64,000 nucleotides of DNA from an uncultured Spirochaetaceae bacterium (GCA_902778325.1 CACYWZ010000001.1:62001-126000); one strand, 5' to 3'; counted from the stretch's first letter, positions 33,596 to 43,497 are shown. Program-made: numbers and translations. The notes: a model not told the origin generated them from the sequence alone.

Positions 33596-33916
33596 ATGAG
33601 TTTTGCTTACTTTTTGAAGGACGAAATGCGCTATCAAGGCTTGACCACCAAGGAGCTTTCTGAGCTTTCTGGAGTGAACAAGCGCACTATCGACCATTAT
33701 TTGATGAGCAATCCTCAAGAGCCAAGTGTCACGAACGCATACAAAATCGCAAAAGCCCTCCGCGTCTCTGTGGAATATCTGCTCACTGGCTCTTCTCCGC
33801 AGATTTCAGGGGACGCGGGCGATGTGCTGAAATCTTTCAAAACGCTCTCCCCAAATCAAAAAGAACTTGTGCTAACTGTTTTGCGCACTCTCGAAAAGCA
33901 AAACACTTCAAAATAA
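33596..33916 (+). CDS. XRE-family (Cro/C1) HTH regulator
   Basis: 106 aa. Helix-turn-helix at residues 8-65: LKDEMRYQGLTTKELSELSGVNKRTIDHYLMSN followed by PSVTNAYKIAKALRVSVEYLLTG, the classic Cro/C1 pattern. The short C-terminal helix (SPNQKELVLTVLRTLEK) is probably for dimerisation. It is divergent from the beta-barrel gene and shares its promoter region. No clear ribosome site; a TATTAT box ends only 7 nt before the ATG, so this mRNA too might be leaderless, but no -35 is seen. Confidence 0.87.
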   Translation: MSFAYFLKDEMRYQGLTTKELSELSGVNKRTIDHYLMSNPQEPSVTNAYKIAKALRVSVEYLLTGSSPQISGDAGDVLKSFKTLSPNQKELVLTVLRTLEKQNTSK

Positions 33917-33944
33917 AACTCCTCTCAGGTCGTCAAATCCTCAT

Positions 33945-34859
33945 TCATTTCTCTCCAAGCCCAAGCGTTCTTCCGCACGAGGCATAGAGCTTTTCGTTGA
34001 TTCTGTCGATGTTGTAGTTCTCGTGGATAATTTCCTCAAAAACGATATGCCCCATCTTTTCGCGAAGCTCACCAATATGCCCCGACGAGTCGAGCAAAAT
34101 CAGCAAGTCCAGCCAGCTCAGCTTCATTCCGAGCGCAAGTTGCATCACTGAATCAAACGTGGGCTGGGCAATTTTTCCGCTTCGGATTCGGCTGAATGTC
34201 TGCTTGTTCATGCACGAGTTCTTGTAAATGTCAGACAGCTTGTTTTTGCTACCCGTCTTCTTGCCCCCATCGATGTAGCGCACGATAAATCTGTCCAAAA
34301 CTTCAGAAAAAGACTCTTTCGTTTTGAGAAAATTAAGATGAAACAGGTTCATCATCAAATACAAATAGTATTGAGAGGGCTTTCCCCTGACGAGTTTCGC
34401 GCAAAAAAGCGCATAATCCCACTCGTGCAAAATATTCATATCCTGCTCAGGATTGTCCCAGACGGCAGAAAAAGCCTCCAAGATGTCATTGAGAACTTTC
34501 TCTCTGTGCTCCTCCGTCAAGTTTTTTGCCCGCTTTTCAGTCGACTTTTTCAACTTATCCAACAAAACAACAAATGCTCCCTCTGCTTGTGTGTAATAAT
34601 TGAGGACTTTCGCACCGTTCGACACCGTAACGCTCCAGCACACGCCAAGCTTTTCCATCTCATTTCTCACAGATTGAGAAAGTGCAGGATTTGCAGATAA
34701 TTCAGAAGAACGAACATTGCGCAAGGCGAATTCCTTGAGCTTTTCGCCCAGAACCACGTAATTATTCGTCATAAAATACGAATAAATCTTTGAGCCGATT
34801 TCAATGCAAACTTCGTCCTTCACCACCAACTTTTTGCCAAACTGCTTCGTAATATCCAT
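33945..34859 (-). CDS. Protein with C-terminal XRE-like HTH, function unknown
   Basis: 304 aa. The C-terminal part (about 205-265: LSDIYKNSCMNKQTFSRIRSG followed by QPTFDSVMQLALGMKLSWLDLLILLDSSG) matches the XRE-like HTH seen at the end of several stand-alone bacterial regulators, in which a Cys/Asp-containing first helix precedes xFSxIRsxK. The N-terminal ~200 residues are helical and unrecognised. A GGGGTGA site precedes the ATG. It is convergent with the small XRE gene, 28 bp apart, and the upstream regions of the two genes share sequence motifs. Confidence 0.72.
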   Translation of the reverse strand: MDITKQFGKKLVVKDEVCIEIGSKIYSYFMTNNYVVLGEKLKEFALRNVRSSELSANPALSQSVRNEMEKLGVCWSVTVSNGAKVLNYYTQAEGAFVVLLDKLKKSTEKRAKNLTEEHREKVLNDILEAFSAVWDNPEQDMNILHEWDYALFCAKLVRGKPSQYYLYLMMNLFHLNFLKTKESFSEVLDRFIVRYIDGGKKTGSKNKLSDIYKNSCMNKQTFSRIRSGKIAQPTFDSVMQLALGMKLSWLDLLILLDSSGHIGELREKMGHIVFEEIIHENYNIDRINEKLYASCGRTLGLGEK

Positions 34860-34941
34860 TCGCTCACCCCATCAATGATAGAAAATATAACAGAGTCAAC
34901 AACAAAAAAGGTCACATCTCAAGTTACTTTTTCACTCATCC

Positions 34942-34958
34942 GCTACTAGTAGCAACAT
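34942..34958. promoter_or_regulatory. Palindrome and shared motif upstream of the 304-aa HTH gene
   Basis: GCTACTAGTAGC (34942-34953) is a perfect 12-bp palindrome. Overlapping it, GTAGCAACAT (34949-34958) is the complement of ATGTTGCTAC found at 33565-33574 before the XRE gene. Candidate operator. Confidence 0.45.
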
Positions 34959-34972
34959 TCCCCTCTCTCAGA

Positions 34973-35018
34973 TTGAGTTTGCTCGGATTTTCAAAAAGGA
35001 AGCAAACTCAACTTTTTT
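34973..35018 (+). terminator. Strong plus-strand terminator with no obvious gene
   Basis: TTGAGTTTGCT, 17-nt loop, AGCAAACTCAA, then CTTTTTT. The 11-bp stem is perfect. No plus-strand gene precedes it (the XRE gene ends over 1 kb upstream), so it may end a small RNA of up to about 130 nt starting in the 34860-34900 region. Confidence 0.6.
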
Positions 35019-35060
35019 ATTGCGCTCAAGATGCTGATTTTTTTCCAAACGCGCATAAAA

Positions 35061-35085
35061 AAATCCCGCAGTGTTTGCGGGATTC
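35061..35085 (-). terminator. Terminator of the giant coiled-coil gene
   Basis: Minus-strand ATCCCGCA, loop AACAC, TGCGGGAT, then TTTTTTT, about 20 bp after the stop codon. Confidence 0.85.
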
Positions 35086-35105
35086 GCTGTATGTGCCAAA
35101 ATCGA

Positions 35106-38100
35106 TTACTCTGCTGGGAGCATTTCCAAAATCAAATCGATTTCTGTCTTTGAGCGCTTCAGGCTGTGAGCGATTTCGTCGTTCTTCCAGCCTTGCTTTT
35201 TGAGAGCGCGAACGCGCTGCTTGAGTTGTGGCGTGATGCCCTCGTTTCGCGGCTCGCTTCCTTCCTTGCTGTCAATTTCCGTTCGGGCAAGATGCTCAAG
35301 AAGGCTCATTCGCTCGCTGATTTCGTCAGAGAGTTTCTGCAATCGCTCTTCGACTTTCGTGACGCCGTTTTGTCCGCTCGTAACGATTGCGATTCGCTTG
35401 TCGGTTTCGTCAAGAATTGTCTGGAGCGATGTCATTTTTTCTATCGCCGTATTGATTTTGGCGTCTCCCGCCTTGATTTCGGAAAGTTGTGCCTGAATGC
35501 CCGAAATCTCTGTCGGAAGCGTGTCCGAAATGCTCTGGCAAGATGAAAGGCGCTCTTCGATTGACTTGAGGTCGTCAAATGAGGAATCGATGTCTTTCAT
35601 GACGCGGTCAAGAACGTCGCTCTTCTTTTCAAGGCGCTCGTACTGCCCAGAAACTTCTTCGAGTGTGTCCTGGAAGTTTCGCACTTGAATCTGCAAGTTC
35701 TGCAATTCGTCGCTTGTTGTCTGCAATTCGGTGATTTTCTTGTCCATCGTGTCCGAAAGCTCAACAAGTGTGTGGAAATCTTTTTCCATTTCGTCGATTC
35801 TGTCTCTTCCAGCGTTGAACTCTGCGAGTTTTTTCGATGTGTCCTCGTCCATTTTCCGAAGCGTTCCGAGTTCCGCTTGCAATCGGTCAAGAAGCTCCTT
35901 GTATGAAAGAGCGCTGTCGATTTGTGTCTGGAGTTCAGCGATTTGACCTTCGAGCTGCTTTTTGAGTTCGTCTGTTTTCTCAAAGACCTGCGTTTCACGC
36001 TCAAAGCCCTCGATTGCGCTGTTGACGACGCCAAGACGCTCTTCAAGAGAAGATGTGTCGGCTTCAAGGCGCTTTATGAGGTTTTGTCGCATATTTTCGC
36101 TGTCGGCGCTGACTTTTTCGAGGTTCTCGTTGAGTGCGCCAATCTTTGACTCAACAATGTCATTCTCAGCGCTGACTCGCTCTTGCGTGTCCGTAATCAT
36201 ATTCTGGTAGAGCTGCTCCATTCTGTCCAAAATCGAAACGGACTTGCCTTCATATTCGTGAACGGCAGCGTGAACTCGCTCGTCAAGGTCGTTGATTTCG
36301 CCTGTTATTGAATCTTGGCGCTCCTGAATTTCAACGATTGAATCTGAAACATCACGAGAGAAGTTGTCGCGCATGTTTTCAAGCTGCGAAAGTGTCTTTG
36401 TGTTGAACTCATCGAGTTTTCCGCCAAACTCATTCTTGGCATTCTCGAAACTCTCCTCAAGGCTCTTCTTCCAATCTTCGAGTTTGGATGTTGCCGCACT
36501 GAACGCGTCTTCGCTTGTCTTTTGTTTCTCAGAAAGTTTTGTCTCAAAGTCTGCGATTTTCGCTGAGAGTTTGCCCTGAGCCTCTTCTGAAGCCTTCGCA
36601 ACGGTTTCGTCGATTTTCTCTTCGTAGCGTTCCATAAAGGCGCGGAAATCTCCGTCGATGCTTCTTATCTGCTCATCAAGCGCATTTCGTGCGCTGTTGA
36701 TATTCGCGCGCACTGTCGAAATCTTCTCGTCGCTTTCGCTCAAAAGTGTGCTGATGCGCTGCTCAAGAGATTCGCCATAGCGCGCTTCAAGGGCTTTTCG
36801 GGCGTTTTCGTAATCTTGTGTGAACTGCACCAATCTCAAGTCAAAATCGTCTTTCCACTGTCTGAGGGAATTGTCGATTTCGCTTTCACGGGAATGAAGG
36901 CTTTCTGTGAATTGATTTTCAAGGACTTTTAGCTGTCCGCTGACATTATCAAGCGCTTCGGCTTTCAAAGAATCAAGAGAGTTTTCGAGTGTCGCAATGC
37001 GCTCTGAAATCGCCCGTGTTTTTTCAGAGATGTTATTTTCAAAATCATTTTGCGTTTTGCGCTGACCTTCGAGGAACTCAGTAAATGAACCGATGGCGCT
37101 ACGGCGAACTTCTTCCATTGACTGCGCTATGCTGTCATTGAGGGAGTCGAGGTCGTTTTGAACATTGTCCAATGATTCAAAACGCTGCATAATATCGTCT
37201 TTGTACTGCGAAATACGCTCATCGATACCGCCGAGGAACTCGCTTTGTCTGTCATCGTATGAGGCTGAAATGCGTGCCATCGATGAAGAAAGCGTATCGT
37301 CAAACTCAGAGATTTTCTGAGTCAGCAACCTGCCATATTCTTCAAGGCGATTTTTTGCATCTTCTGCATCAGAAGCGATTCTGTGATAAGTCTCGTCTGA
37401 CACAGTCTTTGCTTTCGCAGTCTCTTCGTTCATGCGAGAAACTGCGGTTTCGGCGGCTTCGGCAGCGCTTTCCGTGCGACTTTGCAAATCTGATACAAGG
37501 TCTTGCACTGATGATTGCATTGAGTCAACTTTTTCTTCGATTTCTTTTCGGAACGCTTCCAAGTTATCAAAGGAAATCTGCTGATATTTTGAAAGCGCTT
37601 CTGCTTCTTTCTGGTCTGCGCTAGAAATTGCGTCATTGAAAAGCGAATCGTATCGCTCTTTGAGCGTCGTCGCAAGAGCAGCGGATTCTGCTGTGATGCG
37701 CGCAATTTCGTCAGAGTTCCCGCTTGTTTGTGCAGAAAGGGCTTCAACATTCGCTTTTGCACGAGCAAGTTCTGAATCAAGTTCTTCTTTCAGCGTTTCT
37801 ACTTTCGAGCGAAGTTCTTCATTGAATGCTGTGGTTGTTGACGCAAGAACATTCTCAAGTCCTGAAGCCTGCTCTGAAAGACTGTCAGAAAGACGCGAAA
37901 TACGCGTGCTCACTTGTTCTTCCATTGTGCGAGTGCGCTCATCGATTTCTGCTTCAAGAGCATCGATTCGCTCTTTCGCTTTGTTAGAAAGAGATTCTGT
38001 CTTCGCATATGTTTCGGCAAGGGACTTTTCATTTCGCTCTGCCGCTTCTGCTGCAGCATCTTCCACACGTTTTACAGTATCTGAAACTAAAGTTCCTGTC

Positions 38101-41100
38101 TGCTCATCAAGCTGCGCTTTGAGCTCGGAAGTTCGTGTAACAAGGGCATTTTCGAGATTGCTGATTTTCTCGGAATACTCGGAATCAAGAGAATTTGCGC
38201 GGGAAGAAACCTCGTCTGAGAGGCTTTGAGTTTTGTTATAAAACTCAGATTTGATTTCTTCAAAGCGTTTGTCGATAACGATTGAGTTTTGAAGGATTTT
38301 GTCCTCAATTTCATCAGCAATGCCAGAAGTTTTCTCTCCAATCTGATTTTCAAGTTCGCTGACTTTTTCTTGAATATCCGAAGTTTTTGCGCTGACACTA
38401 GTTTCCATCGCGGAAATCTCATCGTCAACACTTTCTCGCATTTGCTTGATTTTGTTGTCTAGCTCACTGATGAAACCAGCAGTTTGCTCATCAAAGGCAG
38501 ATTGCAGAGAATCGATTTTCTCTTTCAAGCCACCTGTTTTTTCTTCGAGCGCTGTATTGAGTACTCCGACTCGATTATTGATGTCGTCAGAAATACCAGA
38601 CGTGCCTTCAAGGAGTTGTTGATTAAGAGAAGAGAAACGGCTTTCTATGTCGATAGAAAGTGCATTTGAGCTTTCCTCCAATTTAATGCCAAGTCGACTT
38701 ACGCGATTTTCCATATCAGTTGATATGCGTGCAGTCTGCTCGTCAAATTCTTGGCGGAACTCTGCCATCTTCGCATCAATAGCGGCTGTATCTGCGGCAA
38801 TTTCGCCCTGAACATTCTTAATTTTTTCAGACACTGTGTTTTCAATTTCGCCTGTTTTCGCGCGAACATTTTCTTCAAGCGTGCTGACTACACCATTAAC
38901 GTCATCACGCATTTGCGCAATTTCACTATTGAGTTCACCAATAAAACCGCCCGTCTGCTCATCAAATGCAGATTGCAGAGAATCGATTTTCTCTTTCAAG
39001 CCGCCTGTTTTTTCTTCGAGTGCTGTATTGAGTTCTCCGACTCGATTATTGATGTCGTCCGCAATTCCAGACGTGCTGTCGAGAAGTTGTTGATTAAGAG
39101 AAGAGAAGCGATTTTCAATATCCCCGGAAAGAGATGTTTCGCAATCTTCAAGACGAACACCAAGCCGGCTGATTCTGTTTTCCATATCAGAAGAAAAACG
39201 TGCTGTCTGCTCATCAAGGTTTTTCTTGAGAGCCTCCATATTTTGGTCAATTGTACTCGTATCTGCGGCAATTTCAATTTTTACGCTATCAATTTTTTCA
39301 GATACAGTATTTTCAATTTCACCTGTCTTTGCGTGAACATTTTCTTCAAGTGTGCTTATTGCATTGCTAACATTCTCACGCATCTGCGCAATTTCGTTAT
39401 TGAGTTCACCAATAAAACCGCCCGTCTGCTCATCAAATGCAGATTGCAAAGAATCGATTTTCTCTTTTAAACCGCCTGTTTTTTCTTCGAGCGACGTATT
39501 GAGTTCTCCGACACGGCTAAATATTTCAGTAGAAAGATTTTCGATTGAAGAGCGCAATGCCGAAGTTTTTTCTTCAACAAACGCATCTGCACCGTCAATT
39601 TTTTCACGAGAAATATTTTCTATTTCAGCAGATGTTTTTTCAACCAAATGAGACAATTCATCTAATTTCTCATTGGCTGTATCAGCAATAGTTCGTGTTT
39701 TTTCTTCAAGAGATGTTGAAAGTGCTCCAATTTTTTCAGCAATTTCTTTTTCCATATTGCTATTTTGGTCAGAAAGTGCTTTTTTCAGCGCTGAAAGTTT
39801 AGAAATTGTTTCATCAGAAAGATTTGAGCTTTCATTTTCAAGTTGATTTCGAAGAGATTGTACTTTTTCTTCGATTTTTTCAGCAAAACCATTAGTTTCA
39901 TCTTCTATTGCTTGTTTTGCTTCTGCAACTTTTGCAAGTGTTTTCTCAGAAATATCACCTGTTTGATTTTCTACCGCAAACTGGAACGAACTTATTTTCG
40001 TTGCCATATCAGAAATAATTGCATCTGTTCTCTCTGAAAAATCATTTTTGAAATGCTCAACAGCATTGTTGACATCTGTTGTGATATTTGACGTTTTGTC
40101 ATCGAGATATTGTCTTAAAGCACTAACCTTCTCATTAATAGAGCCAGAAACTTCTGAAGTCTGCTTCTCAAGAGAGTTTTGCAACTCGTCTATTCTTGTT
40201 GCAAGCGCATCAGGGAAGCCGTTCGTTTGTTCATCAAGAGTCTTTTGCAACAAATCAAGTTTCGCTGTAACATTGTTTGAAATATCAAGAGCGCGGTCTT
40301 CAAGCTGATGCTTGAGAGAGCCTATTCTAGAATCAATATCAAATCCCAATGTAGATGATTGGTCTGCAAGAGATTTTGAAAGAACCCCAAATTTTACTGT
40401 AAGGTCAGCAGAAATTGTGCTAGAAGATTCTTCTAGAGATTTTTTCAGCGAATCAATAGTTCCAAACGTGCGCTCTGAAATTCCAGAAACAGCATCTTCT
40501 ACTTGCTGCTTTAGCTCAGAAAGTTGTGTTTGAGATTTTGCTTCAAAATCAGCAGTTCGAGATGAAACTGTCTGTTCAATACTTGTAATGCGCTCTGAAA
40601 GTTCTGCACCAGCAGTTCCAATCTTTTCATCAATATTATTGAAAACTGTATTACTTTGTTCTTCAAGACGTTTATTAAACTCTTCAGAAGCCTCCGAAAC
40701 ACGCTTTTCAAGATTATCGCGAATATTATTAAAATCAGTATTCAAGCGGTCAACAGTTTGTTGCAAAACAGACGACATACTTCCAGTCTGTCCATCAAGC
40801 GCACTTTGCAATTCGGCAGTTTTTGTTGAAAGAGCTTCTTCAAGAGTAGCAATCTTATTTTCTGTCTCATCACAAAGAGAATCTGTTTTTTCTTGAAGTG
40901 CAAAAATCTTTTCTGAAATTTCACTTTCCGCTCTCGAAAGTCGCTCAGAACAATCGGATTCTGCATTATCAGCTTTCTCACTAACCAATTTTGAAATCTC
41001 ATCAAGTGCTACAGAAACAATATTTTCTTTGTCTTCAATAGATTTTTCCAAAGCTAACAATCGATTTTCAGAGCTTTCTCGCAATTCATTTGTTTTATTT

Positions 41101-42794
41101 TCAACAGCATTTGCAAGTGCTTCAAATTTTTCACCAGAATCACTTGCTATAGCATCTGTTTTTTCAACAACACTATTTTCAAGAGACTTAAGTTTTTCAT
41201 CTGCACTAGCCAAAGCATTGTTTGCCCGCTCTGCAATTGCATTTTCCAAATCTGAAAGGCGAGTATCGGATTTGCTTTCAATTTCACTAGCTTTGTCTTT
41301 TACAAATGTTTCAACTGCAAAAAGCCTTGAGCCTGCATCATCCATAAGCGATTGCGTTTTTTCACCAACAGATTGCTCAATTCCTTCAATTCTGTTCTGA
41401 AATGACACAGAAAGGGCATCAAGTTTTCCAGAAGAAGAATCTTCAACATTGCGAATACTTTCTGAAACAAAAGATGAAAGCCCTTCAATTTTTTCATCAA
41501 CTGTTTTTGAAATCGCATCAGACTTTTCTGAAATATTTTTTTCTATGAGTGCAATTCTCTCATTTACACGAGCTTCGATATTATTGGAATCTGTATCCAT
41601 TTTTCCTCTCAGCTCAGAAAAATGCGATTCCATATCTTGTTTTATGACAGTAAGAGAACTTGAAAGGTCTTTATCGAGATTATCAGTTTTTTCTGCAACG
41701 GAAGTCTGAATTTCTGAAATTCGATTTGCAAAATCAGCTTCAAGGTCATCAGATTTTTTTGAAATATCACGTTTTACATTTTCCGTCAAAAGAGAAAATG
41801 CATCGCGTTTTCCATTCAAATCATTTTCAAGACGCACAATCTGTTCATCAAGCGTTGCGCGAAGGGTATCATTTCTTTCTTCTGATGCAGACTCAATAGC
41901 AGATGTTCTTTCATTAAGCATCTCGCGAAGACGATTTGTTTCATCTGAAAAAGTTTTCCGCATTTCATCTAATCGCTCAGACATCGAATCACTAACGTTT
42001 TGAAAACGCTCTTGCATATTTTCATCAAGTGCTCGTGCATGAACCTCTAGTGACTGAACATATTGAGCAGTTCGCTGTTCAGACTTATCGATAAGAGATT
42101 GAAATGTTTGATCCTCAAGCGATTTTGCTTTTTGAGTCGCATTATCATACGCTCTTCGAACATCTTCGCTAAGTTTATCCAGAAGACCACTAGCTTCAGT
42201 TTGAGCATTCTTCACATTGCTTTCAAGATTTTGAACATCAGCTTTACACTGTCTCAAAAGTTCGTCAGCAATTGCCTTTAAATATTCCGAATCTTTCTTT
42301 GCAAAATCTTCGTGAATAGCACCTATTCTTTTATCTGTAGAGTCAATAATCTTTTTTTGAGAATCAAGTCGAGCATTTAGCTCATCAACAATTTTAGCTT
42401 CATTTTTTATCAGTTGCAGATTTTGTTCAACTGCAACTGTAAAATCCAAAAGTTGAGAAACCTGTTTTTCGTAGCTTTCAGTGCGCTCTCTAAGTGCTTG
42501 TATAGAGTTGTAATAAGTTTCTAGATTTTGCCCAGCCATAACAAAATCATTGTATTGCTTCTCAAGTTTTTTCGTAGCTGCAATTGCTTGAGACTGTCGT
42601 GCATCAAGATCAGCTGATACATTTTGTAAGGCTTGGTCTTTTGTGGCAAAATATTCATCAAAATCTGCCATTTTTTGATTTGCATAGCGCTTAACCTTGT
42701 CCATAGAATTCTTATCTTTTTCAGACATTCTAAGCACAAGAGAAACTACTGCCGATATAACAACAGAAAGCAATATAACAACAACTTCAGTCAC
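35106..42794 (-). CDS. SpiroCoCo-type giant coiled-coil protein
   Basis: 2562 aa. One N-terminal membrane helix (residues 3-22, VVVILLSVVISAVVSLVL) anchors it. Residues about 30-2470 are almost unbroken coiled coil with recurring 7- and 11-residue patterns (EKTGGLKEKIDSLQSAFDEQ-type units), very low in Pro, Trp and Cys. The last 40 residues (LKQRVRALKKQGWKNDEIAHSLKRSKTEID) form a small HTH-like motif, as in the spirochete-specific SpiroCoCo family. Such a rod could reach a few hundred nanometres, so a cytoskeletal or cell-pole structural role is plausible. Residues about 1100-1465 contain two and a third copies of a 157-residue repeat. The gene is monocistronic with its own terminator. Confidence 0.88.
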   Translation of the reverse strand: MTEVVVILLSVVISAVVSLVLRMSEKDKNSMDKVKRYANQKMADFDEYFATKDQALQNVSADLDARQSQAIAATKKLEKQYNDFVMAGQNLETYYNSIQALRERTESYEKQVSQLLDFTVAVEQNLQLIKNEAKIVDELNARLDSQKKIIDSTDKRIGAIHEDFAKKDSEYLKAIADELLRQCKADVQNLESNVKNAQTEASGLLDKLSEDVRRAYDNATQKAKSLEDQTFQSLIDKSEQRTAQYVQSLEVHARALDENMQERFQNVSDSMSERLDEMRKTFSDETNRLREMLNERTSAIESASEERNDTLRATLDEQIVRLENDLNGKRDAFSLLTENVKRDISKKSDDLEADFANRISEIQTSVAEKTDNLDKDLSSSLTVIKQDMESHFSELRGKMDTDSNNIEARVNERIALIEKNISEKSDAISKTVDEKIEGLSSFVSESIRNVEDSSSGKLDALSVSFQNRIEGIEQSVGEKTQSLMDDAGSRLFAVETFVKDKASEIESKSDTRLSDLENAIAERANNALASADEKLKSLENSVVEKTDAIASDSGEKFEALANAVENKTNELRESSENRLLALEKSIEDKENIVSVALDEISKLVSEKADNAESDCSERLSRAESEISEKIFALQEKTDSLCDETENKIATLEEALSTKTAELQSALDGQTGSMSSVLQQTVDRLNTDFNNIRDNLEKRVSEASEEFNKRLEEQSNTVFNNIDEKIGTAGAELSERITSIEQTVSSRTADFEAKSQTQLSELKQQVEDAVSGISERTFGTIDSLKKSLEESSSTISADLTVKFGVLSKSLADQSSTLGFDIDSRIGSLKHQLEDRALDISNNVTAKLDLLQKTLDEQTNGFPDALATRIDELQNSLEKQTSEVSGSINEKVSALRQYLDDKTSNITTDVNNAVEHFKNDFSERTDAIISDMATKISSFQFAVENQTGDISEKTLAKVAEAKQAIEDETNGFAEKIEEKVQSLRNQLENESSNLSDETISKLSALKKALSDQNSNMEKEIAEKIGALSTSLEEKTRTIADTANEKLDELSHLVEKTSAEIENISREKIDGADAFVEEKTSALRSSIENLSTEIFSRVGELNTSLEEKTGGLKEKIDSLQSAFDEQTGGFIGELNNEIAQMRENVSNAISTLEENVHAKTGEIENTVSEKIDSVKIEIAADTSTIDQNMEALKKNLDEQTARFSSDMENRISRLGVRLEDCETSLSGDIENRFSSLNQQLLDSTSGIADDINNRVGELNTALEEKTGGLKEKIDSLQSAFDEQTGGFIGELNSEIAQMRDDVNGVVSTLEENVRAKTGEIENTVSEKIKNVQGEIAADTAAIDAKMAEFRQEFDEQTARISTDMENRVSRLGIKLEESSNALSIDIESRFSSLNQQLLEGTSGISDDINNRVGVLNTALEEKTGGLKEKIDSLQSAFDEQTAGFISELDNKIKQMRESVDDEISAMETSVSAKTSDIQEKVSELENQIGEKTSGIADEIEDKILQNSIVIDKRFEEIKSEFYNKTQSLSDEVSSRANSLDSEYSEKISNLENALVTRTSELKAQLDEQTGTLVSDTVKRVEDAAAEAAERNEKSLAETYAKTESLSNKAKERIDALEAEIDERTRTMEEQVSTRISRLSDSLSEQASGLENVLASTTTAFNEELRSKVETLKEELDSELARAKANVEALSAQTSGNSDEIARITAESAALATTLKERYDSLFNDAISSADQKEAEALSKYQQISFDNLEAFRKEIEEKVDSMQSSVQDLVSDLQSRTESAAEAAETAVSRMNEETAKAKTVSDETYHRIASDAEDAKNRLEEYGRLLTQKISEFDDTLSSSMARISASYDDRQSEFLGGIDERISQYKDDIMQRFESLDNVQNDLDSLNDSIAQSMEEVRRSAIGSFTEFLEGQRKTQNDFENNISEKTRAISERIATLENSLDSLKAEALDNVSGQLKVLENQFTESLHSRESEIDNSLRQWKDDFDLRLVQFTQDYENARKALEARYGESLEQRISTLLSESDEKISTVRANINSARNALDEQIRSIDGDFRAFMERYEEKIDETVAKASEEAQGKLSAKIADFETKLSEKQKTSEDAFSAATSKLEDWKKSLEESFENAKNEFGGKLDEFNTKTLSQLENMRDNFSRDVSDSIVEIQERQDSITGEINDLDERVHAAVHEYEGKSVSILDRMEQLYQNMITDTQERVSAENDIVESKIGALNENLEKVSADSENMRQNLIKRLEADTSSLEERLGVVNSAIEGFERETQVFEKTDELKKQLEGQIAELQTQIDSALSYKELLDRLQAELGTLRKMDEDTSKKLAEFNAGRDRIDEMEKDFHTLVELSDTMDKKITELQTTSDELQNLQIQVRNFQDTLEEVSGQYERLEKKSDVLDRVMKDIDSSFDDLKSIEERLSSCQSISDTLPTEISGIQAQLSEIKAGDAKINTAIEKMTSLQTILDETDKRIAIVTSGQNGVTKVEERLQKLSDEISERMSLLEHLARTEIDSKEGSEPRNEGITPQLKQRVRALKKQGWKNDEIAHSLKRSKTEIDLILEMLPAE
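38400..39505 (-). repeat. 471-bp in-frame tandem repeat inside the coiled-coil gene
   Basis: Matching segments begin at 38470, 38941 and 39412, each exactly 471 bp (157 codons) apart. The best conserved stretch encodes LEEKTGGLKEKIDSLQSAFD in all three copies and is nearly identical at DNA level, including silent sites. Two full copies and one partial copy are present. Near-identity points to recent unit duplication or ongoing gene conversion. Confidence 0.88.
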
Positions 42795-42819
42795 TTTTTA
42801 TCCCCACAAACGCCGACGC

Positions 42820-43491
42820 TTACGACAGCAACATATCTTGAAGCTGTCGGTATTTTGAGAACGAGAAATCGGCTTCTTTCAAAGGCTTGTGCAAAATAAC
42901 TCTCCACCAAGGCATTTTGTATGCAGCGAACATTCCTGCGTTTTTCGCGCCACGAATATCACTCTTTATGCTATTTCCAACATACAAAATTTCATTAAGA
43001 GGAACATCAAGAGTCATTGAAACTACACCAAAAGGATATTTTGAGGGCTTTAATGCTCCGATTTTTTCAGAGCCGAGAATTACATCACAATACTCAGATA
43101 CACCCCAAATATCACCCTTTTGCTCTGGTGGTAAATCAGATAAAATTCCAATTTTATAACCAGCCTCTTTTAGAGCCTTAAAAGTTTCCAAAACGTTCGG
43201 GTACGGCTTTATTTTTTTGAAATAAGGACGGAATCCTTTATATACAATAACATCAATCAAGGCTTTTGCTCTTCGAACCGAAATATGCATAGATGATGCA
43301 AGAATTCTCGCCTGATATTCAAAATAATCAGCGAGAGGTGCTTTTGTATGCATAATTTTGCGTGTTTTGCTGTAATGCAAAAAGAAACGTAAATTTTTCA
43401 AGACATGAAAACTTACTCGCAAATAAAACGGGAAATCAGAATACAAAGTCCCGTCGATATCAAAAACAACTGCCTTGATTTTTTCATTCAT
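42820..43491 (-). CDS. HAD-family hydrolase (phosphatase)
   Basis: 223 aa from ATG 43491. HAD motif I VVFDIDGTLY (residues 8-17), motif II ILSDLPP (about 113-119), motif III Lys in EKIGALKPSKYPFG and motif IV LYVGNSIKSDIRGAKNAGM. The cap is the helical C1 type. It is a Mg-dependent phosphatase of unknown substrate, similar in layout to phosphoglycolate phosphatase/pyrophosphatase members. A longer reading from a TTG at 43509 is rejected because that codon overlaps the -10 box. There is no ribosome site, and the mRNA is probably leaderless. Confidence 0.87.
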   Translation of the reverse strand: MNEKIKAVVFDIDGTLYSDFPFYLRVSFHVLKNLRFFLHYSKTRKIMHTKAPLADYFEYQARILASSMHISVRRAKALIDVIVYKGFRPYFKKIKPYPNVLETFKALKEAGYKIGILSDLPPEQKGDIWGVSEYCDVILGSEKIGALKPSKYPFGVVSMTLDVPLNEILYVGNSIKSDIRGAKNAGMFAAYKMPWWRVILHKPLKEADFSFSKYRQLQDMLLS

Positions 43492-43497
43492 AACATG

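Noticed and set aside
35106..42794. Several separate plus-strand genes opposite the giant coiled-coil gene
   Set aside because: The long opposite-strand frames follow from the skewed codon composition of a coiled coil. They lack ribosome sites and recognisable domains.
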